Part shown: piece after piece, positions 54,448 to 64,000 of the stretch
Numbering within the stretch: the stretch's first letter is position 1
Layout of the letters: every line of letters starts with the position of its first letter
Assembly: GCA_963082975.1 (NCBI GenBank)
Contig: OY720344.1
Coordinates: 92,014,538 to 92,078,537, forward strand
DNA: 64,000 nucleotides
Direction of reading: 5' to 3'
Origin: Labia minor
Taxonomy: Eukaryota > Arthropoda > Insecta > Dermaptera > Spongiphoridae
The notes under the pieces: model-generated
Told to the model about the DNA's origin: nothing
Databases searched by the model: none
The model's input: the letters and a program-made list of their open reading frames with translations, nothing else
Made by a program: the position numbers and the translations under genes

Positions 54448-56202
54448 GTAAAAAAAAATATTTTTCAATAATACCATTTCTACCAATAAATGTGTAATTC
54501 ATTTTTTTCCTTTTAAATTCCAATCTTATTTTATAAACTTAAATAGAACATAAAGGCTAATGGAACTAGAAAGGACGAAAATTGCTTTCAGAGATTCATT
54601 AAAAGAGAAAAGCTATTAAGAAGGAGGGAAGAAAAATCAATTTATTTTCAATAATGGATAAATTCTAAACAGAAAAATAATATATATATATATATATATT
54701 AGAGGGGATTTTAACTGAAATACCAATAACATTTTTATTAGGAAGTAATAAATAAATATAATAATAAATAAAATTGTATCTAGCATTCACCCACAAATTT
54801 AATTCATAACAAAAGGCAATTTTGTTATTTTGCATTATAATCACTTTTCTCCCTTTAAGGATGGCCTCTATTCTAATATAATGCAAAAAAGTTTTTTAAA
54901 ATCCAATTAAGCAACATCATTTTAAAATGGGAAGAAGAATACAATCAATCAATCGAATAAAATTATAATAAAAAATTATTAAAATTTAAACTAAGGGCAA
55001 GATAATATAAAATATATTATTCCTATAATAATAATAATAATAATAATATATATCAAAACTTAATATGAAAATAATTTATTTTATATTGTAAAATTGAGGA
55101 CATGTTTTTAGTAAATATGTTTATAGTGTATCATATAATCTATTTATATATTGGTAATAAGTTAAAAAAGTATTTTTAAGTTCTGGGGTTTTTACAAGGG
55201 ACGGATTTGTATAACATCCTAGTATAATATAGAATTTGTAATTATTTGAACTTTATTTTTATTGATCTTGATTTAATTATATTATCGTACAAAAATTAAT
55301 GAATGTTAATGCCAATTAGTTAAAAAAACAAATGTATTATGCTTCATTGAAGCGAATTTTAATAGTGAGAGGGGGGATAGGAATATAAATGTTCGTGTCC
55401 TCTTACAAAGTATAATTTAGATAATTTTATATTTTATAATTAATTATAAATTATAAAATTAAATCTATATTAATATAGATATAAACTTAAGATTATATAT
55501 TTATTTTATAAATTTCAACTATAAAAATTTGGAAAAGCAGATATTTATATTTTCGATTCAACTCACAACAGTTACTCCCCATTTCAAAACCATATCCCAG
55601 AATAGCATATGATTCTAACAACAAATTAAAACGATGTATTTAAATCATTTATATATATATATACAATTATATATTTTCAAAATAAAATTTCATAAAAAGT
55701 GAAAACGATCTACAATTGCTTCCAGTTCCATATTTAAGACCCCTGGAATGTAGGCAAACATTGATAATTCTACAATTCCTCACTTAATGAAACGAAATAA
55801 ATTTTTTAATTTCTATTTCCAAAAAAAAAAACTATAAAAATTTAATTTACTTAAAATAAAAAAAAATAGAATACAAGATATATATAATTTATATATTTCA
55901 TCAATTTAATTATTATTTTATATTAATTATATATTCATTAGTGTCACATAAATTATATAAGTATTTCTTTTCTTAAGCTCTAAGCTCATATTAACCAGAT
56001 TACATAATTAATATATTTATATTGATTCTAACACACTAAATATTATTTATTTTTTTATTAATTTTGTTAATTTGAGCTTTGAATCTTCATCTTTAAGTTT
56101 AGTAGCTGAGCTACTCTCGTTATTAAATAATAATGTATATATATATATATATATATTTATATTATATATATAGCAATTAAGGTAGATTTAATATTTTTCT
56201 AG
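54448..56202 (+). other. Intron of 7TM gene
   Basis: AT-rich, with an (ATA)n tract near 55028 and (TA)n near 56132. A weak tRNA-like trace is at 56080-56135. No exon is required because phases match. Confidence 0.5.
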
Positions 56203-56505
56203 GTTTTAATTATAATTCTGGTGCCAAGGACATATGCGATGACGGCCGCCCTATCCAGGGATCGTGTGACAGCGACAATCCCCCCTGCAGCCCTTTCCGG
56301 ATTCACCACTGCCGATCAACAAATGCAAAATTTTCGTCAAATTAGTGAAATGACATCTGCCAACCATCCGCCGCGTACTTCACCTGCAATCATCCAACCT
56401 GAGCCAGTGATATCAAATCAGAATCCAATGCAGAATGATAATACAGAAAATACTTACACCCGTTTTGACACTCCACCAAATCCATTAAAAATTACACATT
56501 TCTAA
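56203..56505 (+). CDS. 7TM receptor exon 8: end of TM7 and cytoplasmic tail
   Basis: The acceptor is TTTTTCTAG; phase 0. It reads VLIIILVPRTYAMTAALSRD, which completes TM7 and matches the class C 'F-PK-Y-I' junction, then a Ser/Thr/Pro/Gln/Asn-rich tail (IPPAALSGFTTADQQMQNF, then PRTSPAIIQPEPV) ending NPLKITHF and a TAA stop. The tail is disordered in character and has no recognised PDZ or coiled-coil motif. An AATAAA overlaps the stop codon (56504-56509), and an A-rich tract follows. Confidence 0.82.
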   Translation, partial: VLIIILVPRTYAMTAALSRDRVTATIPPAALSGFTTADQQMQNFRQISEMTSANHPPRTSPAIIQPEPVISNQNPMQNDNTENTYTRFDTPPNPLKITHF

Positions 56506-56509
56506 TAAA

Positions 56510-56970
56510 TAGAATGATTGTAAAAAAATAAAATAAAATAAAAAAAAAAAAAACTATTTCCATTATTCTATCTCTTTTATCCTTTTTTCAGTTTTTAATT
56601 TATATGATAACCTGATAATAGTTAAATAATATATTTATATTAACAATACAATAGAACAAACAATTAGTAGTATTAACCTGGATTTATAAACCTGCCCTCG
56701 TAACTCATTTTAAATAAATAATTTACTTTAAAAGATATTTTTTAATTTAAATGAGTATCAAAGTAATTGGTATATTGTTTTTAAAAAATATATGTATATA
56801 TAAACCAATAATCTAATAATAATAATAATAATAATAATAATCAGTCCCCACCGATTTAATATATAGTATTTTGAGTTGAAGAATCGACCTGAATTAGATT
56901 CTTTCAACATTCACACTATAACCTGAAATCATAAACCGGGCGAAATTTCTGTCAAGACTATAAATTATGA
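56510..56970. other. 3' flank of 7TM gene
   Basis: An A-rich tract near 56525-56552, an (AAT)n tract at about 56815-56839, otherwise AT-rich with no further feature. Confidence 0.5.
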
Positions 56971-57378
56971 AATAAAAAAAATATAAAAAAAAACTTTTTA
57001 AACACACGCTTTTATTTAATTGAACTAAAAAGGAGAAAATAATTTCACTACACACACCACGATTTCCTTACAATAATCATATCTAAAAATGAAAACGTGG
57101 GCGCCAAACATGCAAGGAAAAATGTAAATTCTACTTCAAATAGACATAGTTATCAATTATATTAGAAAAGGAAAAAATAGAAAAGTTTGTGCATATACAA
57201 TGAATTGTCCTTCGTATTCTTTTCCTTTCCCTGCATGTTTGGCGCCCACGCTTTCATTTTTTAGATTTGATTAATTGTAAGGAAATCGAAGTGTGTATAG
57301 TGAAATTATTTTCTCCTTTTTAGTTCAAATAAATAAAAGCGTGTGTTTAAAAAGTTTTTTTTTTATATTTTTTTTATT
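56971..57378. mobile_element. Long-arm foldback MITE
   Basis: About 408 bp. The arms of about 150 bp are almost perfect inverted repeats around a 100-bp centre. The outer arms are AATAAAAAAAATAT... and ...ATATTTTTTTTATT. The inner arms include AAACACACGC/GCGTGTGTTT and CGTGGGCGCCAAACATGC with its inverse. No coding content. The target duplication is unclear, so the superfamily is unassigned. Confidence 0.82.
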
Positions 57379-57837
57379 AAATAATTAAATGAAAGAATTA
57401 AGTTAGAATTGAATGAAACTATTAAAGTTCAGTATGAAGATGGTTGGAGTCCATAAGCTTCATCAATAGATAGATAAGTGATTATAATAAACCATACAAA
57501 ATTTAATCTGCTGGTATACAAAATATATCAATTTTAATTTATACTTAAAGTACAAAAAGTTTATTATTTATAAAATTTTTAATTAAATTTTTATTTTATT
57601 TTTTTAAAACAAATACGTAATATAATATAATATATAATAGCAAAATATAAACAAATAATGAAATTAAAATATTCACTAAGATAAAAGATATTTATTTTAT
57701 TTATATTTATTTGTAATTGATCTCAATTTTTTTTTGTGTTTTATGAAATTTTCTAAATTATATAATTTAAATTATTTATTAATTGAATTGATTAAAAATT
57801 ATTTTTAAAATGAATTATAATTATAATATATTAAGTG

Positions 57838-58261
57838 CAGTAGAACCTCGATAAGTTAAAGTCCAAAGGAAACACAAAATATTTTAAGTTATCAAGGGTC
57901 TATAGGGGGATAGGTTAATAACATTTTTTCAATGGCTAAATCATGTCGTTTCTTAAAATTCTCTTAACCAGCCATTGCTGGCTTTAAAATTTTTGATTTT
58001 TAGCGAATTAGCGAACTCTTCAGCCTTTTCTTTCAGTATGGGTCCACTAACACTAATGTTTTTGTTTCGACAGTGTTTGAACCACGTAAACAAACATTGT
58101 TCTAAATTAAGGAATTCGGCAATTTTTCGTCTTTTACATTGAAGACTTTCTCCTGATTTTTGTTTCTTCAATATTTCAACTTCTGAGGGCCAATACAGAG
58201 ATTACTTATTTAAGTTATAGAGGTTTTTAAGTTACAGAGATTTGAGTTATCGAGGTTCTTA
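57838..58261 (-). pseudogene. Pogo/Tigger-type transposon remnant with CENP-B-like DNA-binding domain
   Basis: The left end is CAGTAGAACCTCGATAAGTT and the right end is the degenerate inverse TTGAGTTATCGAGGTTCT. The minus strand 57953-58171 encodes 72 residues: CKRRKIAEFLNLEQCLFTWF, NISVSGPILKEKAEEFANSL and FKASNGWLREF. This is the second helix-turn-helix (CENP-B type) of pogo/Tigger transposases ('AL--WF---R----PVSGP-L-EKA--FA--L----F-AS-GWL-RF'). The DDE catalytic domain is missing, so it cannot transpose by itself. Confidence 0.83.
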
Positions 58262-58850
58262 TGTTTAAATATATATATATTTTTTCTTTTACAATAGGAA
58301 TAAAAACAAAATGATGAATTGACGAGGTCAGCTACAATGAGCCTTATGTATTCCCTTTTAGTGAATCAACAGATTGAATAGATAGATTTTCCAAACAAAA
58401 GCAATATTAAATTCCTCTCTGTATATAACAAACGGACTAAATTAAAGTAGGAATATTAATTATTTTAAATTTATTTAAGATGATGACTAAATTAATCTAA
58501 ATTTTATTAGATATATTGTATTAGGTTAATACCTGGTTTTTAGAGTAACCGTTCAATTATTACTATGTACATGTATATATATATATGCAACTGTTAGTAT
58601 GCAGAAAAAAGTATTATCCAAAAGAATCAATATTAAAATATATAAAACGATTATTTTACTGAGGGAGACTGTATAACGAGAAATCACATGACCCTTATAC
58701 ATATCCAGACAGAATAATAGGATAATACGAATAAATAATATGATAATATAATAATAACAATAAACAAAAATTGGAATAAATTAAATATATAGAAACATAG
58801 ATTCAAATATTAAATAAAAAAATACATTGATATAAAAGTGATTCGATGTT
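58262..58850. other. AT-rich intergenic DNA
   Basis: No feature recognised. AATATTAAAATATATAAAACG near 58630 faintly recalls the LINE KIKIYKTI codons but is too short to call. Confidence 0.4.
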
Positions 58851-59252
58851 TAGCATGATGTCTGTCCGTCCGACCGTCTGTCCGTCTGTTCGTTCGTCTA
58901 CCCATTGTGTGTCCGACTCAACGGATTTTGATAAAATTTGGTATATTTACTTAATGCATCAATGGCATAAATTCATCAACTTTTGGTCTATATCTGGAAA
59001 CCGGAAGTGGTAGTTTACAAAGTATTAATTTTATATTCATTTTCAGAAAATATTTCACTTAAAATATAGTAGTGATTAATAATTGATTAATTTAACTAAA
59101 AATAAAAACTAAGATAATATAATTTATTCATTTTAATTCAAGTTTTTAATTTTTTTTTTGATACGTTTATATTTATATATATATTACATATAATGTTTGG
59201 AAATTAATTTATTTCAAATCGTCGGTCGATTCTGAGCCTGGTCACAGCTCAT
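58851..59252 (-). repeat. Family A remnants, inverted
   Basis: 58851-59013 (TAGCATGATGTCTGTCCGTC ... GGAAACCGGAAGTGGTAGT) and 59199-59252 (GGAAATTAATTT ... TCGTCGGTCGATTCTGAGCC) are the right half and left end of a reversed family A copy, joined across a large deletion. The left end is of the GAGCTGTG sub-family also seen at 7778. Confidence 0.7.
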
Positions 59253-59603
59253 ATTTTTAGTTTAAAAATATTCTTGCTCTTATTATTTAATGCTTCAATA
59301 TCACAGTTTGTTTTTTTATAAAAAAAAATCCTTGTTTAGTGATTAATAATTGATTAATTTAACTAAAAATAAAAACTAAGATAATATAATTTATTCATTT
59401 TAATTCAAGTTTTTAATTTTTTTTTTGATACGTTTATATTTATATATATATTACATATAATGTTTGGAAATTAATTTATTTCAAATCGTCGGTCGATTCT
59501 GAGCCTGGTCACAGCTCATATTTTTAGTTTAAAAATATTCTTGCTCTTATTATTTAATGCTTCAATATCACAGTTTGTTTTTTTATAAAAAAAAATCCTT
59601 GTT
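59070..59603. repeat. 267-bp tandem direct duplication
   Basis: 59070-59336 and 59337-59603 are two adjacent copies, identical as far as I can read. Each starts TAGTGATTAATAATTGATT and ends AAAATCCTTGTT. The unit includes the end of the family A remnant (TCGTCGGTCGATTCTGAGCC). The lack of divergence points to a very recent duplication or an assembly artefact. Confidence 0.88.
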
Positions 59604-60150
59604 CATTCCAAGTGTTGTAAAGTCTCAGAAGCAGATTAAATTATTACTCCAAATAAAGAAACATACGAATGCTCTTAAAGTCTTAATGAAAAAAAAATCT
59701 TTAAAATCGTGGTAAGCCAATCTATTCAAAACTCTATATTATCTAAAATAATTAAAAACATATAATTAAATGTGGTTCTAGATGAATTTATTTTATTGAT
59801 AATTAAAAAAAATAATTTGAAAGAGATTTGTAAATGCTAAATTGATAATTAAATGTTCTTTGATGTGAATTTTATTTATTTAATAAATAAATTTTGAATT
59901 AAAAACTAAACTAGAGATTAAATATAGGTTTGTTAATTAATAATAAAGATAATTTTATTTGAATTCAAAAATTTAATTAATAATTACTAATCAGTTCTCA
60001 TTGAACCTTAGAAGTAAGCGGATCAGTGTCTATAAATAGTTTAATATATATTTATATATATAATTCTTTCTCATTTCACTTATTCATTAGAATAAATATT
60101 TAAAAAAAAAATAAAATTTTTTTTTTTCGAATAGTTTTAAAACAATAAGT
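59604..60150. other. AT-rich stretch upstream of the second LINE
   Basis: The 5' boundary of the LINE is not visible because its 3' end and target duplication lie outside the window. No other feature. Confidence 0.4.
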
Positions 60151-60151
60151 A

Positions 60152-60165
60152 GGGGCCTGGGCCCC
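60152..60165 (+). promoter_or_regulatory. GC-rich palindrome just before LINE ORF1
   Basis: GGGGCCTGGGCCCC, a 6-bp-arm hairpin 10 nt upstream of the ORF1 ATG in otherwise A/T-rich leader. It may be part of the element's 5' UTR; any function is a guess. Confidence 0.4.
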
Positions 60166-60175
60166 CCATCTCAAA

Positions 60176-61483
60176 ATGACATCAAGAAATGTCCCTCCTA
60201 GTGTTCAAATATCATCAAATAATGATAATCTATCATCCAACATGATGACAACTGATGCCCAAGAAACAACATCATCATCTCCAACACCTCAATATTCATC
60301 AAATAATGATATTAGGATTGGACTTGACGACTACGATACATCGTGGCAGCGAGTTAAAAGGCGGAGATCAAGTTCAGGTACTCAAAATGCCTCACAATTA
60401 TCTTTCGACATTCAGCAATCAAATCGATTTGCCCCGCTCTCAAATCACGAGCTAAAAAGAAATATCAATTTAAATAATGAAAATCCTAAAAATAATGATA
60501 CCCCGAAAACTCCGAAACCTCCACCTATTTTTATATATGACGTCGTAAATTTCTCCGAAATGATTAAATGCATTTCGAAAGTTTTAACTAAAGATGAATA
60601 TATTTGCAAAGCCATGGCAAATTCTAATGTGAAAATAAATGTATTAACAAGCGATGCCTTCAGAAAGCTTGCAAAATTTCTAAGGGAAAACAATATTACT
60701 CATCACACATATCAACTCAAAGAAGATCGCTCATTTCGTGTTGTTATCAAAAATCTACATTATTCTGCTGATATTGAAGATATCAAATTCGAATTAACTG
60801 AAAAAGGATTTGATGTCAGAAATATAACCAATGTTAAACATAGAATTTCCAAAGAGCCGCTTTCACTATTTTTTCTTGACCTTGAACCAAATGAGGATAA
60901 TAAACTTATTTATAATATATGTTATTTATTAAATACTAAAATAAAAATTGAACCTCCGAGAAAAAATAAAATAATTCCTCAATGCACCAGGTGTCAGTCC
61001 TTCAACCATACAAAATCTTACTGCCTTAAGCCCTTTAGGTGTGTTAGATGTAGTGGGTCTCATGAATCTACCAAGTGCACGAAACCAAAAGAAACCCCTG
61101 CGACTTGCTCTAATTGTTCAGGAAATCATCCGGCAAACTACAAAGGATGTAAAACATACACAGACATTCAAAAAAGAAGGGGAAAACCTTTTAACCATTC
61201 CAACATCACAAACAGTCAAGAACATAAAACTCCTCATCCTCAAATACCACCTACTCCACCACCTCCTTCCTCGAGTCAAAACACTCAACACAGATATCCA
61301 CATGCATCTTATTCCAATGTTGTCCAAAATAAAAATTATAACGACCATCCAAATGACATCAATATTCAGTTAACAACTCTTATCAACGAATTCAAATCTA
61401 TGTTTAATCAGCTTTTAAATCAAAACAGCATCATCCTTAACTTGCTAACGAAAGTTATAAATAACATGACTAAAAATGGCTGA
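60176..61483 (+). CDS. Second jockey-type LINE, ORF1 (gag-like, three zinc knuckles)
   Basis: 435 residues. The N-terminus is Ser/Thr/Gln/Asn-rich and low complexity, without the coiled coil of the other LINE's ORF1. A gag domain contains TYQLKEDRSFRVVIKNLHYS and LSLFFLDLEP. Three knuckles follow: CTRCQSFNHTKSYC, CVRCSGSHESTKC and CSNCSGNHPANYKGC. A proline-rich segment (PQIPPTPPPPSSSQ) follows, and the C-terminal hydrophobic helix is FNQLLNQNSIILNLLTKVI. It is the same family type as the protein at 21593-23086 but clearly diverged. The ORF is uninterrupted. Confidence 0.93.
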   Translation: MTSRNVPPSVQISSNNDNLSSNMMTTDAQETTSSSPTPQYSSNNDIRIGLDDYDTSWQRVKRRRSSSGTQNASQLSFDIQQSNRFAPLSNHELKRNINLNNENPKNNDTPKTPKPPPIFIYDVVNFSEMIKCISKVLTKDEYICKAMANSNVKINVLTSDAFRKLAKFLRENNITHHTYQLKEDRSFRVVIKNLHYSADIEDIKFELTEKGFDVRNITNVKHRISKEPLSLFFLDLEPNEDNKLIYNICYLLNTKIKIEPPRKNKIIPQCTRCQSFNHTKSYCLKPFRCVRCSGSHESTKCTKPKETPATCSNCSGNHPANYKGCKTYTDIQKRRGKPFNHSNITNSQEHKTPHPQIPPTPPPPSSSQNTQHRYPHASYSNVVQNKNYNDHPNDINIQLTTLINEFKSMFNQLLNQNSIILNLLTKVINNMTKNG

Positions 61484-64000
61484 TTCTTTTAGAATAGCAC
61501 TCTGGAATGCTAATGGTTTAGCACAACGACGTCTCGAATTAGAGATCTTCTTACATAATGAAAAAATTGACATACTATTGATATCTGAAACGCATTTCAC
61601 AAATAAAAGCTATTTCTCGATTCCTGGATATAACTGTTACACCACACTCCATCCTGATGGTACGGCCCATGCAGGGACTGCAATTCTAATTAAAAGAACA
61701 ATATATCACCTAGAATTGGAGAAATATGAAAAAAACTTTCTTCAAGCCACATCAATACAAGTTACTGGCATAAATGGAACACATCTTGTAATAAGCGCTC
61801 TCTATTGCCCTCCTCGTCATTCCATCACCAAAGAAAATTTTGAAAATTTCTTTGAAACACTTGGTCCAAAATTCATAGTTGGAGGTGACTTCAATTCAAA
61901 ACACACATCGTTTGGTTCTCAAGTTATAACACCCAAAGGAAGAAACCTGCTTAAAACAATTTTGTCGAGAGGTTACAATATTATTTCTACTGGTAAGCCA
62001 ACTTATTGGCCCTCAGATCCCAGTAGATTGCCCGATCTACTGGATTTCTTTGTATCAAATGGTTTGACAAATTCATATTACACTATCGAAGAATGTTTGG
62101 ATCTTAGCTCTGACCACACCCCAGTGATTGCTACTATAAGCTCCATGATTATAAAAAAAGAAAGAACCCCTACAATATGCAATAAAAAGACTAACTGGGC
62201 TCTTTTCAAACAAAATCTTGAAGATAATCTTAACACTAAAATCCCCCTTAAAACCGAAGAAGATATTGAACACGCAATTGAATATTTCAATAAAAATATA
62301 CATGATTCAGCTTGGCTATCTACACCAAAAATAGACAATCAAGAAAAGCGAATAAATTACCCACTGGAGATTAAAGAAAAACTGAAAGAGAAAAGAATAC
62401 TTCGAAAAATATGGCAAAGGAGTCAATACCCACCAGATAAACTGGCATTCAATAGGGTTTCAAAAGAACTTAAGAACCTAATTATAAAAAACAAAAACGA
62501 TACTTTGCAAGACTTCCTTTTAAATTTATCTCCTCAAGGAAATAATGATCATTCTCTCTGGAATGCAACTAAATATTTAAAAAGACCCAAGCAATTTGTA
62601 TCCCCATTAAAAACCGATACAAATACTTGGGCCAGAACAAATATAGAAAAAGCTGAAACTTTCTCTAAACATTTGGAATATACTTTCAATCCTTTTCCCC
62701 AAACTTGTCCAAACCATGAGAATCTAGAAATAGAAAACTTTCTGGATTCTCCATTACAGTTATCTCCTCAAATCCAATCATTCTCCTCAAAAGAAATCGA
62801 AAATATTCTTAAGCACGAGTCAAACAGGAGAAAATCCCCCGGATATGACCTAATCACTGTTGAGGTCTTAAAAAAACTCCCGAAAAAAGGAATACATCTA
62901 CTCACTCAAATATTCAATGCAATTTTAAGAACTCGCAATTTCCCAATTCAATGGAAAATTGCTCATATTATCATGATTCTTAAATCAGGAAAACAAGAGT
63001 CGGAAGTCTCCTCATATCGACCAATTAGTCTTCTTCCCCAAACATCAAAAATCTTTGAAAAACTTATTTTAACGAGACTAAAGGCTGATGTCGAAATTGA
63101 CGAAATATTACCCGATCATCAATATGAATTTAGACGCCAACACTCTACTTCTCAACAAATTCATCGAATTGTTAACGTTATCCAAACAACCCTGGAAGAA
63201 AAGAAGATATGCTCCGGCGTGTTTCTTGATGTAAAACAAGCATTTGACAAAGTTTGGCATCAAGGACTTTTATATAAAATAAAAAAAATATTTCCTGACC
63301 ATTACTATTGGATATTTAAATCATACCTTCAAGATCGTTGGTTCCAAGTTCGGGTAGAAAATGAATTATCTCAATATCATCCAATACGTGCAGGAGTTCC
63401 CCAAGGCAGCATTCTTGGACCATTTCTTTATTCTCTGTATACTGCGGACATACCAACAAGTGAAGACTCATTCATTGCTACCTATGCTGATGATACCTCC
63501 ATACTAGTAACCAGCTCAGATCCAGGTACTGCTTCGAACAAACTTCAAGAAAAACTTGACACCATCCAAAATTGGTTTCATAGGTGGAGGATTCATGTAA
63601 ACGAGACCAAATCGAATCACATCACTTTCACAAATAGAAAAATCATATGTCCATCCGTTTACCTAAATTCCCAAATCATTCCCCAAAGTAACTCTGTGAA
63701 GTATCTTGGACTGTATCTTGATTCGAAAATAAACTGGAAAATTCACATAGACAAAAAGAAGAATGAATTAAACATCAAATATAAAAAAATGTATTGGCTG
63801 TTGGGAAAAAACTCACAACTTACTCTTAAAACAAAAGTACTGCTTTACAAGTCAATGCTTAAGCCAATCTGGCAATACTCATGTCAAATCTGGGGAACTG
63901 CCAGCGAGTCCAATATAAATAAAATACAAAGAGTGCAATCCAAAATACTTAGATGCATAGCAAATGCACCCTGGTACGTCTCAAATGCAAGCTTGCACAA
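61476..64000 (+). CDS. Second jockey-type LINE, ORF2 (endonuclease-reverse transcriptase), 3' end beyond window
   Basis: The ATG at 61476 overlaps the last 8 nt of ORF1 (ATGGCTGA), and the frame stays open for 841 codons to the window edge. The endonuclease shows WNANGL, SETHFTNKSY, GGDFNSKH and SSDHTPVI. The reverse transcriptase shows KSPGYD, SYRPISLLP, AFDKVWHQGL, AGVPQGSILGP and the active site YADDTS (YADD rather than FADD). Then YLGLYLDSKINWKIHI and LLYKSMLKPIWQYSCQIWG. One variant is YEFRRQHST, where most relatives have FGFR--HST. It seems intact as far as visible. Confidence 0.93.
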   Translation, partial: MADSFRIALWNANGLAQRRLELEIFLHNEKIDILLISETHFTNKSYFSIPGYNCYTTLHPDGTAHAGTAILIKRTIYHLELEKYEKNFLQATSIQVTGINGTHLVISALYCPPRHSITKENFENFFETLGPKFIVGGDFNSKHTSFGSQVITPKGRNLLKTILSRGYNIISTGKPTYWPSDPSRLPDLLDFFVSNGLTNSYYTIEECLDLSSDHTPVIATISSMIIKKERTPTICNKKTNWALFKQNLEDNLNTKIPLKTEEDIEHAIEYFNKNIHDSAWLSTPKIDNQEKRINYPLEIKEKLKEKRILRKIWQRSQYPPDKLAFNRVSKELKNLIIKNKNDTLQDFLLNLSPQGNNDHSLWNATKYLKRPKQFVSPLKTDTNTWARTNIEKAETFSKHLEYTFNPFPQTCPNHENLEIENFLDSPLQLSPQIQSFSSKEIENILKHESNRRKSPGYDLITVEVLKKLPKKGIHLLTQIFNAILRTRNFPIQWKIAHIIMILKSGKQESEVSSYRPISLLPQTSKIFEKLILTRLKADVEIDEILPDHQYEFRRQHSTSQQIHRIVNVIQTTLEEKKICSGVFLDVKQAFDKVWHQGLLYKIKKIFPDHYYWIFKSYLQDRWFQVRVENELSQYHPIRAGVPQGSILGPFLYSLYTADIPTSEDSFIATYADDTSILVTSSDPGTASNKLQEKLDTIQNWFHRWRIHVNETKSNHITFTNRKIICPSVYLNSQIIPQSNSVKYLGLYLDSKINWKIHIDKKKNELNIKYKKMYWLLGKNSQLTLKTKVLLYKSMLKPIWQYSCQIWGTASESNINKIQRVQSKILRCIANAPWYVSNASLH

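Larger units (their letters stand above)
42260..56505 (+). other. Class C-like seven-transmembrane receptor gene, complete coding region
   Basis: Eight exons (42260-42380, 43374-43457, 44048-44164, 44239-44415, 46789-46941, 49582-49946, 54169-54447, 56203-56505) chain through matching phases 1,1,1,1,1,0,0 to a 532-residue protein. Features in order: signal peptide (about 1-24), ectodomain of about 155 residues without a recognisable Venus flytrap, TM1 (about 182-206), TM2, a long loop (about 243-287), TM3, TM4, TM5, TM6, TM7, and a cytoplasmic tail of about 80 residues. The LSYILLIAIVLSY, LLFSGMASRSIM and LVPRTYAM segments correspond to conserved places in class C GPCRs (metabotropic glutamate/orphan type). 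The ligand is unknown. I cannot say which orphan subfamily it belongs to. Confidence 0.8.
60152..64000 (+). mobile_element. Second jockey-type LINE retrotransposon (right end outside window)
   Basis: It comprises the ORF1 and ORF2 described above. Its direction is opposite to the LINE at 18657-23087, and it is a different lineage: protein similarity is obvious but DNA similarity is low. The 5' boundary is approximate. Confidence 0.85.

Overview
This window is strongly AT-rich eukaryotic nuclear DNA, almost certainly from an arthropod. The evidence is two intron-rich genes with clean GT-AG exons, and two jockey-type LINE retrotransposons whose ORF1 carries the triple zinc-knuckle architecture typical of arthropod elements. 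The species cannot be named from the sequence. Prokaryotic features (operons, CRISPR, riboswitches) are not expected and none were seen.

Genes. (1) The 3' part of a lysyl oxidase-like (LOXL2-type) gene lies on the + strand at 13282-32652. Six exons chain in phase. They encode the C-terminal half of one SRCR domain, a complete second SRCR domain and a complete lysyl oxidase catalytic domain with the copper-binding histidines and both residues of the lysine-tyrosylquinone cofactor. The 5' exons were not found and probably lie upstream of the window. (2) A multi-exon class C-like seven-transmembrane receptor lies on the + strand at 42260-56505. Eight coding exons join in phase to a predicted 532-residue protein with signal peptide, short ectodomain, 7TM core and short tail. 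A CpG-rich block at about 36005-36188 that ends in a splice donor is a candidate non-coding first exon and promoter.

Mobile elements fill much of the rest. An apparently intact jockey-type LINE (18657-23087, minus strand) sits in a LOXL intron between identical 79-bp target site duplications. A second, different LINE runs off the right end (ORF1 60176-61483, ORF2 from 61476). In both LINEs ORF2 begins on the ORF1 stop codon (1-nt and 8-nt overlaps). Two Helitrons (5587-6770 and 51410-52414), plus a 3' stub at about 24530-24604, carry the CTAG end and a GC-rich hairpin; the two long copies contain a captured piece of LINE reverse transcriptase. Five or six non-autonomous hAT elements, most with exact 8-bp target duplications, a mariner-derived foldback, a TA-flanked MITE, a pogo/Tigger remnant, a Penelope-like GIY-YIG fragment and a large hairpin repeat are also present.

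The most unusual component is an unclassified repeat of about 0.64 kb (called family A here), with at least seven copies. It has ACCGACCGACG at both ends, a GGAC/GACA microsatellite, and usually two TGACGTCA (CRE-type) palindromes. It has inserted into itself in inverted orientation at two loci. The remaining introns and intergenic stretches are AT-rich with simple repeats and little recognisable content.
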